A stretch of 9,252 bases of DNA, taken from positions 1-9,252 of the forward strand of contig JALSQA010000310.1 of NCBI GenBank assembly GCA_026985685.1. Direction: 5' to 3'. The notes below the pieces were generated by a model. That model had not been told where the DNA came from. It ran no database searches and worked only from the letters and a program-made list of their open reading frames with translations. Numbering within the stretch: position 1 is the stretch's first letter; each line of letters starts with the position of its first letter. Positions 1 through 6,179 of the stretch are shown piece after piece. The DNA comes from Campylobacterales bacterium. GTDB lineage: Bacteria; Campylobacterota; Campylobacteria; Campylobacterales; QNZT01. The translations under genes were made by a program, and so were the position numbers.

Positions 1-422
1 CCACCAGTACTTTCGAGTGATTTTAATTTTTCATAAAGAGGTTTGATAATCTCTAAAGCACTTGGATTTGGTTTGATACGGACAGAATAGTATCCTATGA
101 TATTGTTATTGTTGTCATAAGAAGGAGTTACATTTGCATAAACCCAATAAAAACTACCATCAGCTGATAGATTTTTTACATATGCAAAAATCTCTTTTCC
201 GCTTTGTACATGATCCCACAATAGCTTAAAGACGATCTTTGGCATATCTGGATGTCTTACGATACTATGGGGCTTTCCTAAAAGCTCAGATTCGGGAAGT
301 TTTGCCATTTGCATAAATATTTCATTACAATAGGTTATCTTTCCTTTTGTATCTGTTTTAGAGACGATAAAGTCATCTGTATTCATCGTGAGTTCACGAT
401 TGTTTGGTACGGGTGCACTCAT
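1..422 (-). CDS. PAS-domain energy/redox-taxis sensor, CetB/Aer-like (3' end outside window)
   Basis: This gene reads leftward from ATG at 422-420 and runs off the window, leaving 140 codons. A GGAG ribosome binding site lies six bases upstream (429-432 on the plus strand). The translation begins MSAPVPNNRELTMNTDDFIV and contains one PAS domain at about residues 12-125. The sequence RHPDMPKIVFKLLW, then VKNLSADGSFYWVYANVTPS, then GYYSVRIKPNPSA is the pattern of the FAD-type PAS found in Aer and in Campylobacter CetB. The visible part ends in a helix (KPLYEKLKSLES) that would be either a short C-terminal tail, as in CetB, or a linker to a signalling domain; the window does not show which. The expected role is sensing cellular redox or energy state and passing it to a chemotaxis receptor. 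FAD binding is inferred from family resemblance. The gene is divergent from moaA with a 74-base gap. Confidence 0.85.
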   Translation of the reverse strand, partial: MSAPVPNNRELTMNTDDFIVSKTDTKGKITYCNEIFMQMAKLPESELLGKPHSIVRHPDMPKIVFKLLWDHVQSGKEIFAYVKNLSADGSFYWVYANVTPSYDNNNNIIGYYSVRIKPNPSALEIIKPLYEKLKSLESTG

Positions 423-449
423 AAGTGGCTCCTTATATTTGGATTGGTT

Positions 450-458
450 TGCTATAAT
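450..458 (+). promoter_or_regulatory. Extended -10 promoter for moaA-queD
   Basis: A consensus TATAAT at 453-458 is preceded by TGC, giving an extended -10 (TGCTATAAT), about 39 bases before the moaA ATG. No good -35 hexamer is visible, which is common in this phylum. The same A/T-rich stretch read on the other strand (TATTAT) could serve as the -10 of the divergent PAS gene, so the two promoters may overlap. Confidence 0.5.
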
Positions 459-496
459 ATCGTCAGAAACAAATTTAGTTTTAGGGGATAGGGGAA

Positions 497-1462
497 ATGT
501 TAATAGATGGACACAATAGGGTAGTAAATTATTTACGGGTATCAGTAACAGAGAGATGTAACTTTCGATGTCAATACTGCATGCCTGACAAACCTTTTTC
601 ATGGGTTCCACGGGAGAACTTACTCTCTTTGGAAGAGTTGTTTTTGTTTATCAAAGCTGCCATGGATGAGGGAATCGATAAAGTACGTATTACAGGAGGT
701 GAACCACTTCTTAGAGAAGGATTAGACCAGTTTGTAGCGATGATTTATAATCATAATCAAGATGTAGATCTAGCTTTGACAACCAATGGTTATCTTTTAA
801 AACAAACAGCACAGAAGCTGAAAGATGCTGGATTAAAGCGATTAAATATCTCTTTAGATTCTCTTAAACCAGAAATTGCAAAGCAGATTGCTCAAAAAGA
901 TGTTTTAAAAGATGTTTTAGAAGGAATAGAAAAAGCACTTGAAGTTGGATTAAAAGTCAAGGTTAATATGGTTCCACTTAAAGATATCAATGATAATGAA
1001 ATTGTAGATATTTTAGACTTTTGTAAAAAAAGAGGTATAGAAGTTCGCTTTATTGAGTATATGGAAAATGCTTTAGCAAATGATTCTATTAAAGGTTTAC
1101 TTGGCAAAGAGATTTTAGAAAAAGTTAAAGAAAAATATACAATTAAAAAAGTTGGAAGAGAAGGGAGTAGTCCATCTTTTTCATATCTTTTGGAAGATGG
1201 GTATAAATTTGGATTGATTGATCCTCATAAACATGACTTTTGCGAGACTTGCAATCGTATCCGACTAACTGCTGAAGGACATTTGATACCTTGTCTATAT
1301 TTTGATGAAGCTATGAGTATCAAAGATGCTGTTCAAAAAGGTGATGTACCAAAAGCGGTGGATATACTTAAAACAGTACTAAGAGAGAAGCCAAAAGAGA
1401 ACCGCTGGAGTGATGATGAGAGTGAAACTTCAAGTAGAGCTTTTTATGAAACAGGTGGTTGA
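497..1462 (+). CDS. moaA: GTP 3',8-cyclase MoaA (radical SAM, molybdenum cofactor synthesis)
   Basis: MoaA opens molybdopterin synthesis by converting GTP to 3',8-cyclo-GTP, which MoaC turns into cyclic pyranopterin monophosphate. The 321-residue length is normal. The SAM-binding [4Fe-4S] cluster ligands are Cys21, Cys25 and Cys28 (CNFRCQYC), followed by GGEP at 67-70 for SAM. The second, GTP-binding cluster is held by Cys249, Cys252 and Cys266 within CETCNRIRL...C. The chain ends in Gly320-Gly321, the terminal GG known in this family to reach into the active site, so the protein looks complete and active. The ATG at 497 is chosen because the family sequence starts here and AGGGG lies upstream (483-487, with a second G-rich run at 491-494). 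It is the first gene of a two-gene unit with queD; no moaC, moaD or moaE lies beside it. Confidence 0.96.
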   Translation: MLIDGHNRVVNYLRVSVTERCNFRCQYCMPDKPFSWVPRENLLSLEELFLFIKAAMDEGIDKVRITGGEPLLREGLDQFVAMIYNHNQDVDLALTTNGYLLKQTAQKLKDAGLKRLNISLDSLKPEIAKQIAQKDVLKDVLEGIEKALEVGLKVKVNMVPLKDINDNEIVDILDFCKKRGIEVRFIEYMENALANDSIKGLLGKEILEKVKEKYTIKKVGREGSSPSFSYLLEDGYKFGLIDPHKHDFCETCNRIRLTAEGHLIPCLYFDEAMSIKDAVQKGDVPKAVDILKTVLREKPKENRWSDDESETSSRAFYETGG

Positions 1463-1465
1463 TAG

Positions 1466-2047
1466 ATGATTATAAGAAAGTTATTTAAATTTGAAAATGC
1501 TCATGTTGTAAGAGGATGTACTAGCCAAAGATGTAAGTATAGTATACATGGACACTCTTATAAGATAGAAATATTGTTTGAATCAAACTACCTGGATCAA
1601 GGTCAAATGGTGTATGACTTTGGATTAACCAAGACTACTATCAAAGAGCTTATAGATTCTTTTGATCACGCAACAGCGATATGGGATAAAGATGATATCT
1701 CATATATAGAAGCTATTAAAAAATTTAGCAAAAGATGGGTAGCTTTACCAGTTTCTCCTTCTGCTGAACAATTTTCTCGTGTGATATTTTTGATGATAGA
1801 TAAATTGTTGTCACAGACTAAGATGCAAAATGGGGAAAAAGAGGTTAAACTTCATAGTGTGATAGTACATGAAACAGATACAGGATATGCCCAGGGATTT
1901 CGAGAAGATGCTTATAGTACGCTGATGGGTAAGATTGATTTAAAAGATATTGTTTTTAGTGAACAGATTAAACTTGAGTGGAGTGATCCTTTGATGTGGG
2001 ATAAGGTTTTGGCTGGTGAATTATTTATTAACCCTAAGCCAAAATAA
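1466..2047 (+). CDS. queD: QueD-type 6-carboxy-tetrahydropterin synthase (PTPS family, extended form)
   Basis: QueD converts dihydroneopterin triphosphate to 6-carboxy-5,6,7,8-tetrahydropterin in the pathway to preQ0 and queuosine tRNA modification. Zinc ligands are visible as His13 (FENAH) and His28/His30 (IHGH). Cys23 is the likely catalytic cysteine, Asp67-His68 (FDH) the partner pair, and Glu136 (HET) the pterin-binding acid; MVYDFG at 48-53 and PSAEQFSR at 98-105 are further family motifs. At 193 residues it is much longer than the roughly 120-residue E. coli enzyme, with an insert around 72-98 and a C-terminal extension after about 150. As I recall it, this long form is usual in Campylobacterota. 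It starts three bases after the moaA stop, and its AGGTGG ribosome binding site (1453-1458) lies inside the last codons of moaA, so translational coupling is likely. The exact pterin substrate is inferred from the family. Confidence 0.88.
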   Translation: MIIRKLFKFENAHVVRGCTSQRCKYSIHGHSYKIEILFESNYLDQGQMVYDFGLTKTTIKELIDSFDHATAIWDKDDISYIEAIKKFSKRWVALPVSPSAEQFSRVIFLMIDKLLSQTKMQNGEKEVKLHSVIVHETDTGYAQGFREDAYSTLMGKIDLKDIVFSEQIKLEWSDPLMWDKVLAGELFINPKPK

Positions 2048-2127
2048 ATAAAAACAATATTCAACATACTTTAATCTATAAGCAGTAAAATAGACATGTA
2101 AAACTTTAATAACAGGAGATAAAATAT

Positions 2128-2817
2128 ATGAAAAAAACATTTATATATTCATTGGTAGTAGCGGCGTTTTTAGTAGGTTGTGGTGATTCAGCAAAAGAGG
2201 CAGCAAGTGCAGCAGCTGATAAAGCAAAAGAAGCTACAAGTAGTGTAACAGATACAGTAAAAGAAGCAGCTTCAAATGTTGCTAGTAAAACAGTTGATGC
2301 AGCAAAAAGTGCAGCTACAGGTGCAGTTGAAGCCGTAAAAGAAGGAAAAGATGTTGCAACAGCAGCAAAAGATGCAGTAGCAAAAACAGCAAGCGATGCA
2401 GTTGAAGCTACAAAAGAAGCAGCAAGTAGTGCAGTAGATACAGCAAAAGAAGCAGCTTCAACAGCAGTAGAAAAAACAGTAGATACTGCAAAAGAAGCTA
2501 CAAGCAGTGCAAAAGAAGCAGTTGCAGGTGCCGCAGCAACAGCAACTACAGCAGTAGCAGCAGCTACAGGTGGAGCTGATGGTGCAGCAGTATTTAAAAA
2601 ATGTGCAGCTTGTCATGGTGCAAAAGCAGAGAAAAAAGCATTAGGTGCTAGTCAAGTTATCGGTGGCTGGGATGCTACAAAAATTGAAGACGCACTTAAA
2701 GGTTACAAAGCTGGAACTTATGGTGGAGCTATGAAAGGTGTTATGAAAGGTCAAGTAGGATCATTAAGTGATGCAGATATTAAAGCAGTAGCTGGTTATA
2801 TTTCTGGTTTAAAATAG
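2128..2817 (+). CDS. Lipoprotein with hendecad-repeat helix and C-terminal cytochrome c domain
   Basis: This is a 229-residue exported haem protein. Residues 1-18 form a lipoprotein signal peptide ending in the lipobox L15-V16-G17-Cys18. Residues 20 to about 142 are almost pure Ala, Lys, Glu, Thr, Ser, Val and Asp in an 11-residue rhythm (KEAAS/KEATS-like units). Lys-Glu pairs sit at 23, 34 and 45, matching positions at 56 and 67, then a second phase at 96, 107, 118 and 129. This resembles LEA or apolipoprotein-like amphipathic helix. The last 80 residues are a class I cytochrome c with CAACH at 159-163 and Met206 (MKGQVGSLSDADIKAVAGYI) as likely distal ligand. An AGGAG site lies at 2114-2118, nine bases from ATG; a weak -10 (TAAAAT, 2086-2091) precedes it. 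Expected role: periplasmic electron carrier tethered to a membrane. Its redox partners are not shown. A hairpin follows the gene. Confidence 0.85.
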   Translation: MKKTFIYSLVVAAFLVGCGDSAKEAASAAADKAKEATSSVTDTVKEAASNVASKTVDAAKSAATGAVEAVKEGKDVATAAKDAVAKTASDAVEATKEAASSAVDTAKEAASTAVEKTVDTAKEATSSAKEAVAGAAATATTAVAAATGGADGAAVFKKCAACHGAKAEKKALGASQVIGGWDATKIEDALKGYKAGTYGGAMKGVMKGQVGSLSDADIKAVAGYISGLK

Positions 2818-2831
2818 TTAAATTTTAACGA

Positions 2832-2861
2832 TAGGGAAAAAGGTTTGAAACTTTTTCCCTA
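2832..2861. terminator. Hairpin between convergent genes, probable bidirectional terminator
   Basis: Perfect 11-bp inverted repeat TAGGGAAAAAG (2832-2842) and CTTTTTCCCTA (2851-2861) around an 8-base loop, placed 15 bases after the cytochrome stop and facing moeA from the other side. The U-run needed on the plus strand is inside the stem rather than after it, and on the minus strand only a mixed T/A tract follows, so it is not a textbook terminator. Position between two convergent genes supports the call. Confidence 0.55.
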
Positions 2862-2880
2862 CACCACTAATACTCGGAAT

Positions 2881-2898
2881 CGGAAGGCTTCGCCTCCG
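2881..2898. repeat. Small GC-rich imperfect palindrome (REP-like)
   Basis: The string CGGAAGGCTTCGCCTCCG folds as CGG, bulged A, AGGC, loop TTC, GCCT, CCG. It is clearly more GC-rich than the surrounding intergenic sequence and sits 38 bases before the moeA stop. It could be a copy of a short dispersed repeat or a second terminator stem for moeA. The window holds only one copy, so repeat status is not shown. Confidence 0.35.
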
Positions 2899-2936
2899 CA
2901 TTTGTGGACTAAAAGCACCATTTCCTATAATGACCT

Positions 2937-4148
2937 TTAAGATAAAAAGTCCTTAAATTCACTTTCCAAAAACTCCCATCTCATAGGAAGAAACTTTACT
3001 AAATCATCTTTGGATAATGTATCTGTTTTGGGATCTATAACAATCAGTCCATTACAGTGATTTAATACATTGACCATGCCAGGTGCAAATTTTTCTATAG
3101 GTGTAAAAGTCCTACCATTATAATTTCCTGGAATGATGTTTGAGATTGGACGAGGAGAGGTTATATCTTGAGTTATTTTGGTCGTGATATACCCATGAAA
3201 TGAATTTTTCATTCCACTTAATCTGCGAAGTAAAAATGTACCAAAAATTTCAAAGTTTAAAGAGCTAGCGAGTGGATTTCCTGGTAAATTTAGAACAAAT
3301 GTATCTCCTATCTTGCCAAATGTTGTAGGTTTGCCTGGTTTGATTTGAACTTTATTAAAAAAGGTATTCATGCCAAGCTGTGTAAATGATTCTTTTGTAA
3401 AATCAGCTTCACCAACACTCACCCCACCACTTGTAACAATAACATCGCAATCTTGTGCAGAGTTTATAAGTTCTTTTAGTGACTCAACACTATCTTGACT
3501 CTTGCCTACAAATCTAGTTTGTGCACCTAACTCTTTTGAACGAGCTAGTAGATATAGGGTATTTGAATTGTATACCTGAGATTCTTTTAGTTGTTCAAAA
3601 TGTAGTTTAAGTTCATTTCCACTTGCAAAAACACCAACACTCACTTTTCTATAAACTTCGATATGCGTGATTCCCTGACTAGCAAAGAGTGCTATGTGTG
3701 AAGAGTTTATCTTCTCTCCTTTTGTTATTATATCCTCACCTTGTGAGATATCCTCTCCCTTATATCTGATATTTGCACCAAATTTAACAGCTTTTTTTAT
3801 AGTTATACTTTTTTCATTTATGGTTGTATTTTCTTGTGGGATGATGGTATCAACACTAGATGGAACTCTAGCACCTGTAAGTATTTTGATGCACTGGGTA
3901 TCTTTTAACTCATAACTATGTGAATCACCTGCCAATATCTTACCAATGATCTCATAATTTTCAGCTTCTCCGCACAGACCATAACCATCCATAGCAGAGT
4001 TATTAAATGTAGGTAGTGCTATTGTGGCTTGTAATGTTTGTGAAGAGACTCTATATAGTGCATTTTCTATAGGAATAATTTCAGTAGAGAGGGTATTTTG
4101 GGTACTTTCTTCAATAAGATTTAGTGCTTCAAAGATGCTTACAGGCAT
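2937..4148 (-). CDS. moeA: Molybdopterin molybdenumtransferase MoeA
   Basis: MoeA inserts molybdate into adenylylated molybdopterin, the last common step of molybdenum cofactor synthesis. The 403-residue length fits the family. Motifs in order: PTFNNSAMDGYGL (46-58), TGARVP (91-96), GEDI (131-134, with the conserved Asp133), GNEL (177-180), the molybdopterin-binding TSGGVSVGEADF (239-250), KPGKP (270-274) and LPGNPLASS (288-296). The C-terminal beta domain covers about 320-395. All key acidic positions known from E. coli MoeA appear to be kept. The ATG at 4148-4146 has GGAG seven bases upstream (4156-4159 plus-strand coordinates). The gene is convergent with the cytochrome gene and lies downstream of rdgB and the methyltransferase on the same strand, but a 269-bp inserted element begins only 22 bases before its start codon, so its promoter must be inside or beyond that element. 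Confidence 0.96.
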   Translation of the reverse strand: MPVSIFEALNLIEESTQNTLSTEIIPIENALYRVSSQTLQATIALPTFNNSAMDGYGLCGEAENYEIIGKILAGDSHSYELKDTQCIKILTGARVPSSVDTIIPQENTTINEKSITIKKAVKFGANIRYKGEDISQGEDIITKGEKINSSHIALFASQGITHIEVYRKVSVGVFASGNELKLHFEQLKESQVYNSNTLYLLARSKELGAQTRFVGKSQDSVESLKELINSAQDCDVIVTSGGVSVGEADFTKESFTQLGMNTFFNKVQIKPGKPTTFGKIGDTFVLNLPGNPLASSLNFEIFGTFLLRRLSGMKNSFHGYITTKITQDITSPRPISNIIPGNYNGRTFTPIEKFAPGMVNVLNHCNGLIVIDPKTDTLSKDDLVKFLPMRWEFLESEFKDFLS

Positions 4149-4170
4149 ATAGATTCTCCAGTTTTAGTTA

Positions 4171-4202
4171 AGGGCACCTCTAAAAACCCTAGGTACTCAT
4201 AA
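4171..4202 (+). repeat. Left terminal inverted repeat of the MITE-like element
   Basis: Begins AGGGCACCTCTAAAAACCC and matches the reverse complement of 4408-4439 at 30 of 32 positions (differences at 4178 and 4194). It is directly preceded by TTA (4168-4170). The first hairpin of the element starts at the next base. Confidence 0.85.
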
Positions 4203-4299
4203 CATCACTAGCTTTTTCTTGAGTCTTGGCACTCACTCGCAGGACTAGCCTTAGCTAATTCAAGAGTGAGTAACGACGCATAAGGAAAAGCTAGTGATG
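4203..4299. repeat. Hairpin A inside the MITE-like element
   Basis: Outer arms 4203-4220 (CATCACTAGCTTTTTCTT) and 4282-4299 pair over 18 bases with one mismatch. An inner 8-bp stem pairs ACTCACTC (4231-4238) with GAGTGAGT (4264-4271), and the tip contains TAGC-CTTA-GCTA. The two outer segments are separated by a symmetric 10-by-10 internal loop. Confidence 0.75.
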
Positions 4300-4315
4300 C
4301 CCACAGGGTGGGCAT
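4297..4315. repeat. Short central hairpin of the MITE-like element
   Basis: ATGCCCAC (4297-4304), loop AGG, GTGGGCAT (4308-4315), a perfect 8-bp stem. It shares bases with the outer arms of both neighbouring large hairpins, so it competes with them and could mark an alternative fold. Confidence 0.7.
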
Positions 4316-4407
4316 TGAAAACGCAATCTTTCACAAGATATTTATTCAACTTAGCTACGGCTAGGTTTTCATAAATCTCTTGCAAAATCTTACATTTTCA
4401 ATGCCCA
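4309..4407. repeat. Hairpin B inside the MITE-like element
   Basis: TGGGCATTGAAAA (4309-4321) pairs perfectly with TTTTCAATGCCCA (4395-4407). Inside, 4334-4345 pairs with 4371-4382 with one mismatch. The tip (4348-4367) is an 8-bp stem with one G-T pair closed by C(TACG)G, which in RNA would be a UNCG tetraloop. Confidence 0.75.
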
Positions 4408-4439
4408 TTATGAGTGCCTAGGGTTTTTAGATGTGCCCT
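4408..4439 (-). repeat. Right terminal inverted repeat of the MITE-like element
   Basis: Ends TTTTTAGATGTGCCCT, the inverted partner of 4171-4202 with two mismatches, followed by TTA (4440-4442). The methyltransferase stop codon is 28 bases further on. A related fragment is found again at 9222-9239. Confidence 0.85.
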
Positions 4440-4467
4440 TTATATATTGTATCTAAATCTCTATAAT

Positions 4468-5451
4468 CTATCTCTTTTCAAGTATATGAAGATATTCGAC
4501 CGTAGAGTCAGCTTTATGTTTTCTGTTTTCATTTTTATCTGCTTTGAAACGTTGGTATGGTGTATGTGTTAAATCATAATGACCATATTTTTCCATTATT
4601 TTACGCACTTGTGAAGGAGGCATGAGCCCTTCGTTGTTATAACTTAAAAATATATATCTAAAGTCAGCGTTTTTGATTAAATCTTCAAAACTATTTTGTA
4701 CTTCTTTTGTTTTACAATATGAAGATTTTCTATATTCTGGCATACCTGTGATACCTTTTGGTATAAAAGGTTTATATGAAGCTATAGTATTTAAGATATG
4801 ATAATTTGCACCATATTGTCTGGCATTGTAGGGAGGGTCAAGGTATAAAATGTCACCTGAAATATTTTGGATTAGTTCATTGCTATCTTCTTGATATACT
4901 TCATGTGTTGTCTGTGTTCTTTCAAATAGTGCAGCTTCTAGTATGAAATTTTTTTGAGCTGATTTTTTGAGCTGTTTTAAAAATGCACCATAAACAGATG
5001 CTGTATTTGCTACTTTATCAGCAGATTCCAGTAATGAAGCTAATAGAAAAAAGTAGAGGTCTGGTTTTTCTTTATACTTTTCAATCTCTTGTCGAATAGC
5101 ATCTATTTTTTGTCCATTTTCATTGCTGAAATAATTTCTGCCACTTCCTCCGCCTAAACAGTAGTGTTTATAGATAAATCCCTTTTTAGGTTGCAAGTTG
5201 TTTAGTTCTTCAAAAAGATCACCATATATTATGATAGAGTTATTTTGTATATAGTTTCTGTTTAAGATATAACTAAAATATTCAAAATCATTGCTAATTA
5301 CTTTTTTGACATTTGCTTTGAATGTTCTGCCTACGATACCAGTTCCTGCAAAAATATCACAAAATGTCTTATCATGAAGTGTGCCACAGGCATCATGTAT
5401 TTTGTCAAATAAAAAAGGTGATAATTTACGTTTTGATCCTATATAATTCAT
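4468..5451 (-). CDS. D12-class (FokI-like) DNA N6-adenine methyltransferase, apparently solitary
   Basis: A 327-residue DNA methyltransferase that would transfer a methyl group from SAM to N6 of adenine in a short target site. Visible motifs: YIGSKRKL at 3-10 (N-terminal SAM-binding element of D12 enzymes), DIFAGTGIVG at 32-41 (motif I), SND at 53-55, LDPPYNARQYGANYH at 204-218 (catalytic DPPY at 205-208) and FLSYNNEG at 268-275. The DPPYN-RQY-NYH pattern is that of the FokI-type methylase group. All catalytic parts are present. The ATG at 5451 lies 14 bases after the rdgB stop; the upstream AAAGG is very close to the start, so the binding site is weak. No restriction endonuclease is adjacent, so an orphan or regulatory role is plausible. 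Campylobacter jejuni has an orphan adenine methyltransferase, CtsM, needed for DNA uptake; whether this is its orthologue cannot be decided here. Target sequence unknown. Confidence 0.88.
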   Translation of the reverse strand: MNYIGSKRKLSPFLFDKIHDACGTLHDKTFCDIFAGTGIVGRTFKANVKKVISNDFEYFSYILNRNYIQNNSIIIYGDLFEELNNLQPKKGFIYKHYCLGGGSGRNYFSNENGQKIDAIRQEIEKYKEKPDLYFFLLASLLESADKVANTASVYGAFLKQLKKSAQKNFILEAALFERTQTTHEVYQEDSNELIQNISGDILYLDPPYNARQYGANYHILNTIASYKPFIPKGITGMPEYRKSSYCKTKEVQNSFEDLIKNADFRYIFLSYNNEGLMPPSQVRKIMEKYGHYDLTHTPYQRFKADKNENRKHKADSTVEYLHILEKR

Positions 5452-5465
5452 GCCTTTATTATAGC

Positions 5466-6062
5466 TTATAAAGTTTCAAGTACGATTTTTGCTAGATAAA
5501 GTGCTTTACTTCTGTGCGAAAGTTTTTGTTTTATCTGCTCATCTAACTCACCAAGTGTCTTGTCAAATCCTTGAGGGATAAACATAGGATCATAGCCAAA
5601 GCCTTTATCTCCTCTTGCCTCATCGATAACATCACCATGCATCCATCCATGAACACTAAATTCACCTTTATCTGTCACTATAGCCATAGCTGCAGTATAG
5701 TATGCTGGTGTCTTTTTTATATTATTTATTTTTAATTCATTTATGAGTTTATGTAAATTTTCTTTATCACTTGCATTTTCACCTGCATAACGTGCACTAT
5801 AAATACCTGGAATATTTCCAAGTTTTGGTACAGTAATACCACTATCATCTGATAGAACAACAAATTTATCATCAATATAAGGTTTGATTTTGTCATAAAT
5901 CGATTTAGCTTTGATCAAGGCATTTTCCTGATATGTTTTTCCATCTTCTATGATATCAAAACTGTTGATTATTTGAGAGTAGGGCAGAACTTCATGTTTA
6001 GAACAATAAGCTTGTATTTCGCTTATTTTACCTTGATTGCCACTTGCAAGAATTATTTTCAT
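5466..6062 (-). CDS. rdgB: XTP/dITP pyrophosphatase (RdgB/HAM1 family)
   Basis: This enzyme hydrolyses dITP, ITP and XTP to monophosphates, keeping deaminated purines out of DNA and RNA. The 198-residue protein carries SGNQGKISEI (7-16), EDGKTYQENA (39-48), SDDSG (71-75, with the catalytic/metal aspartates), PGIYSARYAG (85-94), KGFGYDP (153-159) and LSHRSKA (181-187), all standard for the family. I choose the ATG at 6062-6060 rather than the in-frame TTG at 6068: AGAAGG (6069-6074 on the plus strand) sits six bases from the ATG but directly against the TTG, leaving no spacing. It is the first gene of a minus-strand unit with the methyltransferase. A TGATATAAT extended -10 on the minus strand (6164-6156) is a possible promoter. 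Confidence 0.95.
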   Translation of the reverse strand: MKIILASGNQGKISEIQAYCSKHEVLPYSQIINSFDIIEDGKTYQENALIKAKSIYDKIKPYIDDKFVVLSDDSGITVPKLGNIPGIYSARYAGENASDKENLHKLINELKINNIKKTPAYYTAAMAIVTDKGEFSVHGWMHGDVIDEARGDKGFGYDPMFIPQGFDKTLGELDEQIKQKLSHRSKALYLAKIVLETL

Positions 6063-6132
6063 CTTCAACCTTCTTTTAGATAATTAGGACTATAATTGTC
6101 CAACATTTATAGATGGGTATATCTATATGATT

Positions 6133-6160
6133 TTGACAGATATGTCCATATGTAAATTAT
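6133..6160 (+). promoter_or_regulatory. Probable promoter of the yajR-like gene
   Basis: A consensus -35 TTGACA (6133-6138) is followed at 16 bases by AATTAT (6155-6160), a 4-of-6 match to the -10. The start codon follows 20 bases later. The same A/T stretch on the opposite strand reads TGATATAAT facing rdgB, so the two divergent promoters may share these bases. Confidence 0.4.
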
Positions 6161-6179
6161 ATCACAACTAGGGGATTTT

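Larger units (their letters stand above)
4171..4439. mobile_element. MITE-like non-coding element with 32-bp terminal inverted repeats and TTA duplication
   Basis: A 269-bp segment without a usable reading frame fills most of the gap between the methyltransferase and moeA. It starts AGGGCACCTCTAAAAACCCT and ends in the inverted counterpart; the two 32-bp ends differ at two positions. It is flanked by TTA on both sides (4168-4170 and 4440-4442), consistent with a 3-bp target duplication. Between the ends, two large hairpins (4203-4299 and 4309-4407) abut the inverted repeats exactly, and an 8-bp stem with a 3-base loop (4297-4315) lies between them and overlaps both. It has no transposase, so it would be moved in trans. 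A 3-bp TNA duplication is typical of some IS5-family subgroups, but the parent transposon is not identified here. Confidence 0.8.

Noticed and set aside
309..491. 60-codon plus-strand open frame antisense to the PAS gene
   Set aside because: It has no ribosome binding site and no recognisable product, and it overlaps the clear minus-strand PAS coding sequence and the moaA promoter.
892..1107. 71-codon minus-strand open frame inside moaA
   Set aside because: It lies wholly within the conserved moaA gene, and its Ser/Thr/Phe-rich composition reflects the opposite strand of Lys/Glu-rich coding sequence.
2182..2560. CRISPR-like or tandem DNA repeat in the cytochrome gene
   Set aside because: The repetition is in the protein (Ala/Lys/Glu 11-mers) with varying codons; there are no constant repeats and unique spacers.
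3694..3915. 73-codon plus-strand open frame inside moeA
   Set aside because: Shadow of moeA; hydrophobic only because it is antisense to polar codons.
6060..6068. Upstream TTG start for rdgB at 6068
   Set aside because: The AGAAGG site directly abuts the TTG; the ATG at 6062 has proper spacing and fits the family N terminus.
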